A stretch of 64,000 nt of DNA from Kroppenstedtia eburnea (lineage in GTDB: Bacteria; Bacillota; Bacilli; Thermoactinomycetales; DSM-45169). The position numbers and the translations under genes are program-made. The notes below the pieces were generated by a model, which was not told the origin of the DNA, searched no databases, and saw only the letters and a list, made by a program, of their open reading frames with translations. The stretch's first letter is position 1; each line of letters starts with the position of its first letter. The stretch spans positions 2,046,001 to 2,110,000 of the forward strand of contig NZ_CP048103.1 in the NCBI RefSeq assembly GCF_013282215.1. The letters run 5' to 3'. Positions 1 to 9,161 of this stretch are shown one piece after another.

Positions 1-564
1 ACTTTATTTCAATGGATGCTCTCCATTGCCGTGGCCGCCGTTCTCGCCCTGCTGATCACCACCTTCCTGATCGAGCCGGCGGAAGTTCACGGTCAATCCA
101 TGGAACCGACACTTCAGGACAAGAACTACATCTTTGTATCCAAAATCCCCCATACCTTAAACCAAATTCCCGAATACGGGGATATCGTGGTCATCGACAG
201 CCGGACAGATGAGAAACGCACTCTGATCCGGGAACTGAAGGAAGCCTCTCTCTACCGGTTGCTCACAGGAAAAAAGCAAACCGAAAGCCGTTGGCTGAAA
301 CGGGTGATCGGGAAGCCGGGAGACACCCTGGAATTCAAAAACAACCGGGTGTACCGCAACAATGAACTGCTGGAGGAGCCCTATACTCTGGACGAAACGA
401 CGGACCCCTATAACCAAACCAAGTATAAAGTCCCTGAAAACCATGTCTTCGTCATGGGGGACAACCGGGATAACAGCAGAGACAGCCGGGAAATCGGCCC
501 GGTCCCGATCGACCACGTGCTCGGCAAAATGATCTGGCGGACGGACCGCTTGCCCTTCCGGTAA
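1..564 (+). CDS. lepB: Signal peptidase I (5' end cut by window edge)
   Basis: Membrane-bound type I signal peptidase that releases exported proteins from their signal peptides. The frame is open to base 1 (T-L-F-Q-W before the first Met at base 16), and family members carry a short cytoplasmic tail there, so the true start lies outside the window. A hydrophobic membrane segment is followed by the serine box (G-Q-S-M-E-P-T, catalytic Ser), the lysine box (K-R-V-I-G-K-P-G-D, catalytic Lys) and the C-terminal box GDNRDNSRDSR. Order and length fit Bacillus SipS-type enzymes. A terminator follows directly. Identification is secure; which paralogue it is cannot be told. Confidence 0.95.
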   Translation, partial: TLFQWMLSIAVAAVLALLITTFLIEPAEVHGQSMEPTLQDKNYIFVSKIPHTLNQIPEYGDIVVIDSRTDEKRTLIRELKEASLYRLLTGKKQTESRWLKRVIGKPGDTLEFKNNRVYRNNELLEEPYTLDETTDPYNQTKYKVPENHVFVMGDNRDNSRDSREIGPVPIDHVLGKMIWRTDRLPFR

Positions 565-576
565 AACAACGGAAAA

Positions 577-607
577 AACGGCCCCTTTTGCGGAAGGGAC
601 CGTTTTT
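577..607 (+). terminator. Rho-independent terminator after signal peptidase
   Basis: The stem AACGGCCCCTT pairs with AAGGGACCGTT around a 6-nt loop and is followed by TTTTT. It starts 13 bases after the stop codon. Confidence 0.85.
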
Positions 608-649
608 CTGTCAGGCGAAAGATGCGAATTTGGAGCCTGCAGTACAATG

Positions 650-1588
650 TTAATCCACTCGCTCCAACAGTTGGTTCAGCAGCTGTCGGGCCTGCTCTTT
701 CCCCCGCAGCTGTCCCAGCCAGCGCTTCGGAATCGAGGAGGCTCCATCCCGAATCCCGGCCAGACCTCCGGCAATGGCAGCGTTGGTGTCCGTGTCCTCT
801 CCCAGCCGGATTGCCGCCTTGACCACCCCTTCATAGGAGTACTCCCGCATGGCCAGTCGGACGCTGTTCAAGGTCTCCACCACATAGCCGCCTCCCTGGC
901 TGACCGGTTCTTCATCGGGACGGACGGTCTCCTCCAACTCGCGGAGATGTTCCCGATGCCCCCGGTAGATGGAGCGCAGACGGTTGACTGACTCCCCGTA
1001 GGCCTCCTCTGTTTTCATCCCTTCCAGGATCCGGCGTGCCCACAAACAATACAAGGCACAACAGGCTTGGTTGGTGGGATGGGCATGGGTGACCACAGAC
1101 TGGAGGTGGGCATCGGCCACCAGTTCCTCATCGGTTCCCCTGTGCCAGAGGGCCAAGGGAAGAACCCTCATCAGGGAGCCGTTTCCTTTTCCATCGGGGC
1201 GAACCCATCCGGCTTTCTCCGCCGGTGTCCCGGATCGAAAAGCTTGGAGGGATTCGGCTGTCTGTATTCCCACATCAAACACGTGCCCGTCCACTGCCCA
1301 AAGCCCTTCCTCATACCAACGCAACAACCGCCCCGCGAAATCCTCCGCATCCATCTTATCTTTGGCCAACAATGAATCCAGAAGAGCCAAAGCCTGAGCA
1401 CCATCATCGGACCATGTACCCGGAGGAATCGAGGGGTAGGTGCGCCAAAAACCTTCCGGGGGGATGAATTCAATCTCCTCTGTTGGCGGAAGGACTTCCG
1501 GCCCGTTGAACTCATAGGGAACCCCCAGAGCGTCCCCCACCAACAATCCCCAGAACCCGCCCTGGATCCGATCCAATCGATTTGTCAT
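650..1588 (-). CDS. ADP-ribosylglycohydrolase family protein
   Basis: Hydrolase of the ADP-ribosylglycohydrolase (DraG/ARH) fold, expected to remove ADP-ribose from proteins or small molecules. Family landmarks are visible: RIQGGFWGLLVGDALG at the N-terminus, the metal-binding G-T-W-S-D-D-G, the mid-protein G-K-G-N-G-S-L-M-R, and the C-terminal metal motif G-E-D-T-D-T-N-A-A-I-A-G-G. The frame is open to 1681, but the ATG at 1588 puts the conserved RIQG block at the usual position and has a GAGAG stretch upstream. The substrate cannot be inferred from the neighbours. Confidence 0.85.
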   Translation of the reverse strand: MTNRLDRIQGGFWGLLVGDALGVPYEFNGPEVLPPTEEIEFIPPEGFWRTYPSIPPGTWSDDGAQALALLDSLLAKDKMDAEDFAGRLLRWYEEGLWAVDGHVFDVGIQTAESLQAFRSGTPAEKAGWVRPDGKGNGSLMRVLPLALWHRGTDEELVADAHLQSVVTHAHPTNQACCALYCLWARRILEGMKTEEAYGESVNRLRSIYRGHREHLRELEETVRPDEEPVSQGGGYVVETLNSVRLAMREYSYEGVVKAAIRLGEDTDTNAAIAGGLAGIRDGASSIPKRWLGQLRGKEQARQLLNQLLERVD

Positions 1589-1721
1589 GTCATCCACTCT
1601 CTCAGTTGACAGCTCCGAAATCCGCAATGGAGCGAAAGAGCCCCATGGCTCTTTCCCCCTCCGAATCCCGTGCACTGTCACTTTCGCCTTGTTCCCTCCC
1701 CATTCCTCCCTGGGAAAGGAT

Positions 1722-1970
1722 TCATGGCCGGGCGACGAACCGGGCCCGTTTGACCAGAAGCCGATGCTGTTTCAAAGATTCCTGCAGCCGTTTCCACAAA
1801 TCATCCACCGCCTCCAGATGACGGGCCTGTTGCGCCCGGCGCAACTCCCTCCGCAAAGGGGCCACCTCCCGGCTGTAGAAGAGATCCGCCTCCTTGATCT
1901 TTTTCTTCTTGCGGGGCGTTCTCAGCTCACCGGTGGGGCGATTTCCCCTGTGACGCTTTTTCTTCGCCAT
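1722..1970 (-). CDS. Small basic protein of unknown function
   Basis: Not recognised. A protein of about 82 residues, very rich in Lys and Arg, starting M-A-K-K-K-R-H-R-G and containing R-K-K-K-K-I-K. The C-terminal half is probably helical. There is no membrane segment or signal peptide. An in-frame Met lies three codons upstream (1979). The charge suggests nucleic-acid or ribosome binding, but that is only a guess. It stands alone between the ADP-ribosylglycohydrolase gene and a dispersed repeat. Confidence 0.55.
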   Translation of the reverse strand: MAKKKRHRGNRPTGELRTPRKKKKIKEADLFYSREVAPLRRELRRAQQARHLEAVDDLWKRLQESLKQHRLLVKRARFVARP

Positions 1971-2059
1971 CGGAATCACCCTTATGTCAAGGATGATCCA
2001 TCCTATGCACCCCGCCCGGTTTCCGTATATTGTCCCGGTGAAGCCGGGGGGCTTTGCGT

Positions 2060-2173
2060 TAAGGTGTGTCTGATCAATCTCTGGGCCGAGCCGGTTTCAC
2101 ATGTCGTTTTCGTTGTTCTGACGATCCAAGATCACTCCATGTGAAACCCAACCCTCCCTCTGTTACAACGTCT
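2060..2173 (+). repeat. Dispersed palindromic repeat, copy A
   Basis: Contains the core shared by copies A, B and D: TTTCACATGTCGTTTTCG leading through a loop to CACTCCATGTGAAACCC, an imperfect hairpin, then CAACCCTCCC. The left flank (AAGGTGTGTCTGATCAATC) matches copy B. The right end TGTTACAACGTCT resembles the TCACAACGCTTCT end of the other copies. No coding potential is evident. Confidence 0.8.
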
Positions 2174-2226
2174 CACATTCCACGGAAATCATCCTAATAT
2201 TGCCGGGTGCTGTTTTTATGGAACAT

Positions 2227-2253
2227 GAAAACCGGCGGTTTCCCGCCGGTTTG
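2227..2253 (-). terminator. Terminator of the GH18 lipoprotein gene
   Basis: AAACCGGCGG and CCGCCGGTTT form a strong stem with a very short loop just past the stop codon at 2257. In the minus direction it runs into TTTTC. Confidence 0.8.
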
Positions 2254-2256
2254 CCT

Positions 2257-3423
2257 TCAATATTTCTTGATCTTGAAATTGTCCCGGAGCAGGGACCATT
2301 GGTCGGGGAAGGATTCTCCCAGAACCCAGTAGCCGATCCCACGGACACGGTACTCCTTGATCAGGTCAAACCTGGCTTGGGCGCTTTGTCCGTTTTCAAA
2401 CCAGACGACATGTTTTTTGCCCTGTTTGTCCCGGTAGTAGAAATAGGGGGCCTGGTCGCGATTATTGTAGCGGACCTCTGCTCCCGTCTTTCGCGCCAGT
2501 TCCGCGGCGGCCTGGGGAGCCAGCCGCTTCGCGGGGGGACCCCCTTTTCGATAGGGCAAGGTCCAGTCGTACCCGTACAGTGGGGCCCCCACCATGATTT
2601 TCTCCCGGGGGATCTTGGTGACAGCGTAATCCAAAACCTTACGCACCTGGGGCAGCGGTGATACGGCCATCGGCGGCCCTCCGGTCCATCCCCACTCATA
2701 GGTCATCAAGATGACAAAATCGGCCACTTTTCCATGAAAGGCATAATCATGGGCACCGTGCCAAGGACCCGCCTGCCGGTCACTGCTTTTTGGAGCAAGA
2801 GCCGTGGATACGGTGAATCCTTCCTTTTTGACGAGCGGGAGGATCGACTCCAGAAAACCGTGGTACAATTGGCGATCCTGTTCCCGGATATGTTCAAAAT
2901 CGATATTGAGGGCGCGGTACCCTTTCTGTTTCATCACCTGGACCACATTTCGGATCAGCCGCTTACTCGCCTGCTTGTCAGTGAAAATCCGGTGGGCAAT
3001 GTCCGGCTGGAAGTTTCCGTCGGCGAAATTGGTGATCACCAACATGGGAAGTGCCCCGTGGTTGCGGGCAACTTTCAGGTTGGACTCCTCATGGAGAGGA
3101 ATCAGTCCCCCGTCGGGTTTCACCTGGTAGCTGAAGAAACTGACGTAGGTGAGATCATCTCCCACATCGTGTATGTCCCGGGCCGTTTTTTTTGCATCGA
3201 TCGGCTCGATAAATCCCAGGGTTTCAATACGCGGTTGGGTGGGACGTTTTTTCACGGGTCCGGCCCCATCTCCTGATTTGACCCTTGTCACCTGCGGTGG
3301 ATGGGCCGACCCGGTCTGCCGGGGCGTGGTGTTTTCATTTCCCTTGCTCTGTTTTCCCATCCCCCCGCAACCGGTGAACAGGAGGAGGGAAATCAGACCA
3401 AGGCTGATCAGTTTTTTCATCAT
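2257..3423 (-). CDS. GH18 family lipoprotein (spore-cortex/peptidoglycan-type hydrolase)
   Basis: Exported lipoprotein with a glycosyl hydrolase family 18 barrel, of the group that includes Bacillus YaaH/YdhD spore proteins and chitinase-like enzymes. The N-terminus M-M-K-K-L-I-S-L-G then L-L-L-F-T-G-C is a lipoprotein signal with Cys at the cleavage site, followed by a low-complexity linker. The barrel motif A-L-N-I-D-F-E-H-I is the DxxDxDxE-type active-site strand and keeps the catalytic Glu; later strands include V-I-L-M-T-Y-E-W-G. The ATG at 3423 follows GGGAGAG at good spacing and is preferred to the TTG at 3441. A role in peptidoglycan or spore wall is inferred from the family. Confidence 0.85.
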   Translation of the reverse strand: MMKKLISLGLISLLLFTGCGGMGKQSKGNENTTPRQTGSAHPPQVTRVKSGDGAGPVKKRPTQPRIETLGFIEPIDAKKTARDIHDVGDDLTYVSFFSYQVKPDGGLIPLHEESNLKVARNHGALPMLVITNFADGNFQPDIAHRIFTDKQASKRLIRNVVQVMKQKGYRALNIDFEHIREQDRQLYHGFLESILPLVKKEGFTVSTALAPKSSDRQAGPWHGAHDYAFHGKVADFVILMTYEWGWTGGPPMAVSPLPQVRKVLDYAVTKIPREKIMVGAPLYGYDWTLPYRKGGPPAKRLAPQAAAELARKTGAEVRYNNRDQAPYFYYRDKQGKKHVVWFENGQSAQARFDLIKEYRVRGIGYWVLGESFPDQWSLLRDNFKIKKY

Positions 3424-3540
3424 GGATCTCTCCCGGGTCAAGTTAAATACATCATCTTTTCTGTACCGTTCCAGTCGAGAGACTGTCGGCGCATCAGGTT
3501 AAACTTAACATTTCAGATGGAACCTCCTTTTATACACATA

Positions 3541-3571
3541 AGAAAAAAAGCATGCACTTTGGCATGCTTTA
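3541..3571 (-). terminator. Terminator after dynA
   Basis: AAAGCATGC and GCATGCTTT form a perfect stem overlapping the dynA stop codon. On the minus strand it is followed by a run of T. Confidence 0.85.
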
Positions 3572-6500
3572 CGAATCCGGGAGAATCTGTTCCAAACCCC
3601 CGACCGATTCCTCCAATCGCTGCAAAACCCGGTCATAACCGGCGGGATCCACCTGTTCCGACAGCACCTCCAGGAGTGGATCGTAATAAGACTGTACATC
3701 TTCAACCATCTTCTGTTTCAATCGATCCACCGCTTCCCGCCACTCCTGTTCGTAATACCGGATCCAGCGCGACCTCTCTTCCTCCAGATAGGCGTCCACC
3801 GCTTTTTCCAACTCCGGTTTCATCCGGTCCCGCATCCGGGCTCTTCCGTTATTTTCAAAGAAATCCCGACTGTTTTTAAAAGCGGTTGCCGCCTTTTTAA
3901 AGGAATCCACATCCAGCTCCGGAAAAGGCTCTCTCCATCCGGGGGAATCGACGGATGGGAACGTTTTCGGACCTGGAGGCAGACTCTCGTTCAGCTTCCG
4001 GCAAGCTTCACTGCTGGACGTGGCATGTTCTTCCAGCCTCCCGCTGATCCAGCGGTCCACCCGGAGTGAAGTGGCCCGCAACTCCTGCAGCAATTCGTGG
4101 CGCAGAAATTGAATGATCTCCCGCATGCAGCCGCGCAGTCTCTCTTTGACACGGCTGCTGTCACTCAGCACCGAGGAGTGGAAAATCTCGACAAAGACAT
4201 CCTGGTAGCGGAGGAAGAGACGCTGTCTCACATAGTACAGAAGCTCCTCAATCTCCCGCCCCAGCGCATGTGCATCAGTGCGGGGATCCAACCCGGACAA
4301 AAGCTGGAGCACCTGTTGCCGTTCTTTGGCGTAGGCCGCCTTTCTCTCCCTTTTTTCCTCATTCCCCCGACGGGCATCCTCCGACAATCTCCCCAGGACA
4401 GCCTGAGCCCGTTCCAGATCCGATTTCATCCCGTGGAGAGAAACCGACATCAAGTCGACATTCAAAAACTGGGCAAATGCCTGTTCAAAAGCGGCCATCC
4501 CGGAACCTGCCGGCGGTTGCCCCTGCTCTCCCCCTTGCAGGGCCAACAGACTGGAAACGGCAAACAGGCGGGGATGACGAATCCCGTATCCCAGAAGTTG
4601 CTCCCGGAGATAGGCCATCACCCCCTCCTGCTCTTCCGCGGAGGCAGCCAGATCGGCAGCATTCATGACAAAGAACATTTTATCCATGGCAAAGGCATCC
4701 TTCACCCGTCCCAGCTGGATCAGGAACTCACGGTCCGCCCGGGAAAAAGCATGATTGTAATAAGTGACGAACAACACCGCGTCCGCCTCCTTGATATAGC
4801 GGAAAGCGGTCTCGGTATGACGGGCATGGATGGAGTCCGCCCCGGGCGTATCCACCAGGGTGATCCCCTGGCGGGTGAGCGGGCAGTCAAAATAGAGTTC
4901 CGCCAGTTCCACAAAACAGGAGCGGGATTCCACAGCCACATACTGGCCGAAGTCTTTCAGGGACATCCGGCGGGTGTTCCCCAGGTCTCCGGACACCTCC
5001 CCGTACCCCTGCTCCACTGCCCGCAGAAATGGCAGGACCGTCTTCTGTCCGGGATCCGGTTCCGACAGAGCCCCCAACTCTCTGATCGCCTCCACCGCCT
5101 CTGCCAGGGAAGAGACTTCCTTGCCGAACCGACTCCAAGCCTGTTTCAGTTCATCCAACAAGGCTGTCTCCGTCTTGAACCGGATCAACACCTCCCCATG
5201 GGCATGATCCGGATCAGGAGCCGTGATTCGATTGATGGCAGCTGTGGTCGGGTGGGGGGAAACGGGAAGCACACTCTCTCCCATCAAGGCATTGGCAAAG
5301 GAGGATTTTCCCGCACTGAAGGCTCCAAACAGGGCCACCGTGAAGCGCCGGTTCTCCACCCGCTTCCGCTTTTCCGCCAGCTCCCGTCGGATCGGAGCCA
5401 ACGCCCGCACATCTGCCATCCCCGCCTCCGCCTCCCGGATGTAACGAAGCGCCTCTTCCGTGTGATCCCGGGCAGAGAGAAGGGAGCCGGAGATCGGCGT
5501 CTCCGGTTCCACAGGAACAGGCCCGCCGGAGTCCGGAGTTTGGAGCAGGTGATCCTGAGAGGTGATCGGTGCTTCCTCCCCCAAGATGGCCTCCACCGCC
5601 ACTCCATCCACTTCCGGTTCCCGCTCGCCTTCCAGGATCTGTCGCAAACCCTCTGCATGGAGTTGCTCCTCCTGCAATATTTGCCCGATGTCCCGGGCGG
5701 CCTCCCGCAACATCCGCAATCGGCCCTCTTCCTCCTCCGCCCGGGCCAAGTCGGCCTCAATCCGTTCCAAAAGCGGGGTGGCCACCGAATCGAAATATTC
5801 CTTTGCCTGCCGCCGTGCCCCCCCTTTGATCCGATCGGCCAAGTCCCCGGTGTACTTGAGCAGATAGTCTCCGGTGAGCCCGGCACCCTCCCGGACTGTC
5901 TCCCTCAGCCAATCCGGATCCAGAGGGCTCGCCAATTCGTAGACGGCTTCCCCCCGTTCTTCGCTATACAACCCCTTCTCCTTCAGATAACGGATCAGAT
6001 ATTGCTTGACATGAACGTCCAGCTGGGTATCCACCGTCTGCTTCAACTTCTCATAAAAAGTGCGGAACCGGCGTTCCTTCTCCTTTGCCGTCTTTCCTCC
6101 CGAGAAAAACCAGCCCACCCGGAACCGGCTCAATACGGTTTCCAGATAAAGATGTGCCAGCTCCCGGTTTTCATAGGGCATCAGATACGCGTTGGCGAGG
6201 ATTTCCTCCAAACCTTCGAGAAACTCCACCTCCATCCCGTCCCGTTCCCGAACCAGCCGTTCCCTCTCCTCCCGGTTCAGGCCCAGTTTTCGGTCCAATT
6301 CTTCCAAGGATGGGAGCTCCCCTCCCAAGCGGTCCTTCCGCTCCCGGATATTTGCCCGATTCCGTTCCTTCAGGTCCGACAGATGTTCTCTCACCAGGTG
6401 TGCCGCCTCCCGGCGGATGCTCTCCTCTGCCAGATTCCCCCGCTCCCCGATCATCTCCCGGAGTTTCTCCCTCAAAACAGGCAACTGGTTCAGCGAATGG

Positions 6501-7225
6501 CCCGGTTGCTTCAGAGAGGTGTAAAGGATTCCCTCCGGTTTCAAGCCCCAGTTCCCGAAAGTCTCCTCCACCCGCTCCCGATAACGGTCAAAGGGGAGCT
6601 CCTCTTCCCGGTGCTTGTCTACCTGATTGATCACCAGCCAGATCCGTTTCCCCCGTGCACTCAGCTCCTTTATAAACCGGAGGTTGACTTCCGATTGCAC
6701 ATGGTTGTAATCCATCACGTAAAAGATCAGATCCGCCAAGTGAAGGGCTGACTCCGTGGCCGCCTGATGGGCATCGTCGGTGGAATCCACCCCTGGTGTG
6801 TCCAAGAGGGCAACCCCCTTTGGCAGTGGGGCATCCTTGCGGTAAATATCGAGTGCGATCACCTCGTCGCCCCGTTTGCACAACCGTTTCAAATCGTCAT
6901 CGCTATAATCGCCGCGGAATAGACGCCGCTCCCCTGAATGGAGAGTCAGGACCACACGGTTCTCCCCCGCCCGGACTTTCACCACGTTGGCACTGGTGGG
7001 GATCGGACTGGTGGGCAACAGATTTTTTCCGTACAATCCGTTGAGCAACGTCGATTTTCCTGCGGAAAAATGACCGCAAAAGGCAATCACAAACTCCCGG
7101 TCCCGGCTTTTCCGGAGCAAATCCCGGACCCGGTCCGAATGCAGGGAGTCTTCTTTCCGTCTCATCAGGCGGTACATCTCCGCCAGTCGATCAGTCATCC
7201 CGGATGTAGTGATGGTATCAGGCAC
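3569..7225 (-). CDS. dynA: Double dynamin-like GTPase
   Basis: Large bacterial dynamin-like protein with two GTPase modules in one chain, as in Bacillus subtilis DynA (about 1190 residues; here 1218). The first P-loop is GHFSAGKST at residues 51-59, with its G3 motif D-T-P-G-V-D-S-T. The second P-loop G-A-F-S-A-G-K-S-S is near residue 635, with D-T-P-G-A-D-S-I. Each is followed by long helical, charged regions that form the stalk. Characterised relatives tether and fuse membranes and help cells survive pore-forming agents and phage. The annotated start is GTG; an ATG nine codons in (7198) is an alternative, and neither has a clean ribosome site. It appears monocistronic. Confidence 0.93.
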   Translation of the reverse strand: MPDTITTSGMTDRLAEMYRLMRRKEDSLHSDRVRDLLRKSRDREFVIAFCGHFSAGKSTLLNGLYGKNLLPTSPIPTSANVVKVRAGENRVVLTLHSGERRLFRGDYSDDDLKRLCKRGDEVIALDIYRKDAPLPKGVALLDTPGVDSTDDAHQAATESALHLADLIFYVMDYNHVQSEVNLRFIKELSARGKRIWLVINQVDKHREEELPFDRYRERVEETFGNWGLKPEGILYTSLKQPGHSLNQLPVLREKLREMIGERGNLAEESIRREAAHLVREHLSDLKERNRANIRERKDRLGGELPSLEELDRKLGLNREERERLVRERDGMEVEFLEGLEEILANAYLMPYENRELAHLYLETVLSRFRVGWFFSGGKTAKEKERRFRTFYEKLKQTVDTQLDVHVKQYLIRYLKEKGLYSEERGEAVYELASPLDPDWLRETVREGAGLTGDYLLKYTGDLADRIKGGARRQAKEYFDSVATPLLERIEADLARAEEEEGRLRMLREAARDIGQILQEEQLHAEGLRQILEGEREPEVDGVAVEAILGEEAPITSQDHLLQTPDSGGPVPVEPETPISGSLLSARDHTEEALRYIREAEAGMADVRALAPIRRELAEKRKRVENRRFTVALFGAFSAGKSSFANALMGESVLPVSPHPTTAAINRITAPDPDHAHGEVLIRFKTETALLDELKQAWSRFGKEVSSLAEAVEAIRELGALSEPDPGQKTVLPFLRAVEQGYGEVSGDLGNTRRMSLKDFGQYVAVESRSCFVELAELYFDCPLTRQGITLVDTPGADSIHARHTETAFRYIKEADAVLFVTYYNHAFSRADREFLIQLGRVKDAFAMDKMFFVMNAADLAASAEEQEGVMAYLREQLLGYGIRHPRLFAVSSLLALQGGEQGQPPAGSGMAAFEQAFAQFLNVDLMSVSLHGMKSDLERAQAVLGRLSEDARRGNEEKRERKAAYAKERQQVLQLLSGLDPRTDAHALGREIEELLYYVRQRLFLRYQDVFVEIFHSSVLSDSSRVKERLRGCMREIIQFLRHELLQELRATSLRVDRWISGRLEEHATSSSEACRKLNESLPPGPKTFPSVDSPGWREPFPELDVDSFKKAATAFKNSRDFFENNGRARMRDRMKPELEKAVDAYLEEERSRWIRYYEQEWREAVDRLKQKMVEDVQSYYDPLLEVLSEQVDPAGYDRVLQRLEESVGGLEQILPDS

Positions 7226-7315
7226 CTTTTCTCGTTTCCCCTCTGCTCATGATGATGAACCAAGAATACTCTCATGTTAAACCAGGGCGGACAGGAAAGT
7301 AAATCGGTTTCCTTC

Positions 7316-7348
7316 GCAAAAAAAGCCCCGCACCTGCCGGCGCGGGGG
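7316..7348 (-). terminator. Terminator after the SDR gene
   Basis: CCCCGC and GCGGGG flank a GC-rich loop at 7326-7347. On the minus strand this is followed by CTTTTTTT. It separates the 7455-8519 gene from dynA. A second small perfect palindrome, AGGAATC-C-GATTCCT, lies near 7377-7391. Confidence 0.8.
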
Positions 7349-7454
7349 ATTGGAGAGACCAGACCAAAGACTGAAAGGAATCCGATTCCTACTTCTTTAT
7401 TCGTAGGGAAAAAGAGTTTTGAGTCCACTTTGAAAAAAACAGAGGATTCTATTT

Positions 7455-8519
7455 TTACCGGATGGGTATTTTTTTGTCCGGATCTTCCCGGTGTTCTTTG
7501 TAGTAACGGACCAGTTTCGGCAAGTAAGAAGCGAGGTCGGGACAATGGATCCCTCCCTCCTCCAACACGGAAACCGCTTGGCTGCAATCGTACTCGGACT
7601 GTTCAGACATATAGGAGATGGATTCCCTCTCCACATCGAAAAATTTTCGGACCGGGCGAATGGCCATCAACCCATCCGCCACCTTTCCGGGAATGGAGTA
7701 GGAGGGTGCTTTTCCCCGAAGCTCTTCACAGATCATGCGATATACCTCCCGGGCGGTGTACGGAGAGGGATCCGTCAGGTGGAAGGTTCGGTTGGCCCCC
7801 TTTTCCGAATGGGCCAGCCAAACTGTCGCTTTCAGGATATAATCCACGGGAACGATGTTGAATGGATTGTTTCCTTTGCCGACGTAGGGTACGGGCAGAT
7901 TCCTCATCCCATCCAGAAACCGCATCACAAAATACGGTCCGTCAAACTTGACCGTCTCTCCCGTTTGGGAGTCGCCCACCACCACTCCCGGTCGAAGGAT
8001 CGTACAGGGGACATCCCGGAGGGCCGCCACCCGCTTTTCCGCTTCAAATTTCGTCGACTCGTAGTGATTTTTAAACCCCTGTCCACAGTCCAACTCATCC
8101 TCTTTGACGATCCCGGTCCGATCACCGGAGACATATGCAGTGCTGAAATAGATATACCGTTTCAGGTGATTCAAGGTGCCGACAAACCGGTTGACCTGCT
8201 CCGTGCCTGTGACATTGACTGCATAGGCTGCATCCCTGGGAACCGCCAGATCATAGATTGCCGCCAAATGAAAGAAGTGGGTGATGCTCTCCCGCAGCCC
8301 AGGCAGTTCTTCCGCCGGCAATCCCAGATCCTCCCGGGTGATATCCCCCACCAGGAGGCGCACCCGCTCCTCTGCTTCCGTCAACTCCCGGGCCTTCTCC
8401 AGTTGACTCGGATGAACGAGAAAGACAAAGGAGGCAGAGGGATCCCTCTCAGCCAGCGCCCGGAACAGAAGACCGGCAATAAACCCCGGGTAGCCTGTCA
8501 TCATATATTGATTGCTCAT
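7455..8519 (-). CDS. NAD(P)-dependent SDR, thioester-reductase/epimerase-like
   Basis: Extended short-chain dehydrogenase of the NAD-dependent epimerase / male-sterility (thioester reductase-like) group. The Rossmann entry reads M-M-T-G-Y-P-G-F-I-A-G, a degenerate TGxxGxxG. There is the usual D-I-T and H-L-A-A-I-Y-D, a Y-x-x-x-K pair within Y-E-S-T-K, and the substrate-side I-L-R-P-G. The C-terminal part of about 100 residues is family-typical and has no membrane segment. The ATG at 8519 follows GGGGGAG six bases upstream; the TTG at 8525 is less likely. Substrate unknown, with no pathway neighbours. Confidence 0.75.
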   Translation of the reverse strand: MSNQYMMTGYPGFIAGLLFRALAERDPSASFVFLVHPSQLEKARELTEAEERVRLLVGDITREDLGLPAEELPGLRESITHFFHLAAIYDLAVPRDAAYAVNVTGTEQVNRFVGTLNHLKRYIYFSTAYVSGDRTGIVKEDELDCGQGFKNHYESTKFEAEKRVAALRDVPCTILRPGVVVGDSQTGETVKFDGPYFVMRFLDGMRNLPVPYVGKGNNPFNIVPVDYILKATVWLAHSEKGANRTFHLTDPSPYTAREVYRMICEELRGKAPSYSIPGKVADGLMAIRPVRKFFDVERESISYMSEQSEYDCSQAVSVLEEGGIHCPDLASYLPKLVRYYKEHREDPDKKIPIR

Positions 8520-8656
8520 GAACAACTCCCCCTTTCGACGGATCGAAATATTGGCTCCCTTCTGTGAATCTTAATACCGGGAGCGCTTTAATGCAATATA
8601 TTTAGATATTTCGCTATATTATGCAACCGCCCTTTCCAACATTTGCAGATCATAAA

Positions 8657-8670
8657 CGAATATACGTTCG
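8657..8670. promoter_or_regulatory. Candidate LexA (SOS) box
   Basis: CGAATATACGTTCG matches the Gram-positive LexA consensus CGAAC-N4-GTTCG with one mismatch. It lies 30 bases upstream of the YolD-like gene. In Bacillus, yolD-type genes next to Y-family polymerases are SOS-regulated, so function and site agree. Confidence 0.65.
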
Positions 8671-8700
8671 TGTATGATAGTGGCAAGAGGTGATGTTGAA

Positions 8701-9036
8701 GTGAACCCTTTGGACCGCGGAAATAAACTGTGGGAAGGGCATCGGATGATCCTTCCCGAGCATGAACACCGCCTGTGGCAGGAGCGGCGCAGACAGGAAG
8801 AATATCGTCCTCCCGAGCTGGACCCCGATGCTTTGGAAGCGATCGGGCGCAAAATTGAGCGTTCCTTCCTGGACCGAGAGCCGGTCCGGATCACCTATGC
8901 CAGCAAATACGGACCCCGGAGAACCGGCGGAACCGTGCTCAAAATCAATCCCCTCGAAAGATGGATTCTCCTCGGCAACGACGAAGAACGCCAACTCATT
9001 CCCTTCTCTCTCATTCTGGATGTGGAAGAGGTTTGA
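8701..9036 (+). CDS. YolD-like family protein
   Basis: Small protein of the YolD family. The N-terminal signature N-P-L-D-R-G-N-K-L-W-E-G-H-R-M-I-L-P-E-H is followed by a helical segment and a C-terminal beta domain (V-R-I-T-Y...I-P-F-S-L-I-L-D-V-E). In Bacillus such genes usually precede a UV-damage-repair polymerase (UvrX/YqjW), and the family is thought to be a functional relative of UmuD. Here it stands alone with no polymerase downstream. The GTG at 8701 has AGAGGTGATG at ideal distance and is preferred to the ATG at 8674, which falls inside the promoter region. The LexA box upstream predicts damage induction. Confidence 0.8.
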   Translation: MNPLDRGNKLWEGHRMILPEHEHRLWQERRRQEEYRPPELDPDALEAIGRKIERSFLDREPVRITYASKYGPRRTGGTVLKINPLERWILLGNDEERQLIPFSLILDVEEV

Positions 9037-9161
9037 CCCTCATATGAAAAAGAGGCTGGAGGAGAACCCACGTCGGTGGAGAAATAACAAGTGTTCACGA
9101 CCTGACACTTTCGGACCTAAAAAAGCTCCAACATTCGGTGGAAGACTTTTCAGCGTGGAAA

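Noticed and set aside
4097-6751. 884-codon open frame on the plus strand
   Set aside because: It lies entirely antisense to dynA, whose motifs are unmistakable. The antisense product is rich in Pro, His, Gln and Leu with no domain, a usual by-product of GC-rich codon bias.
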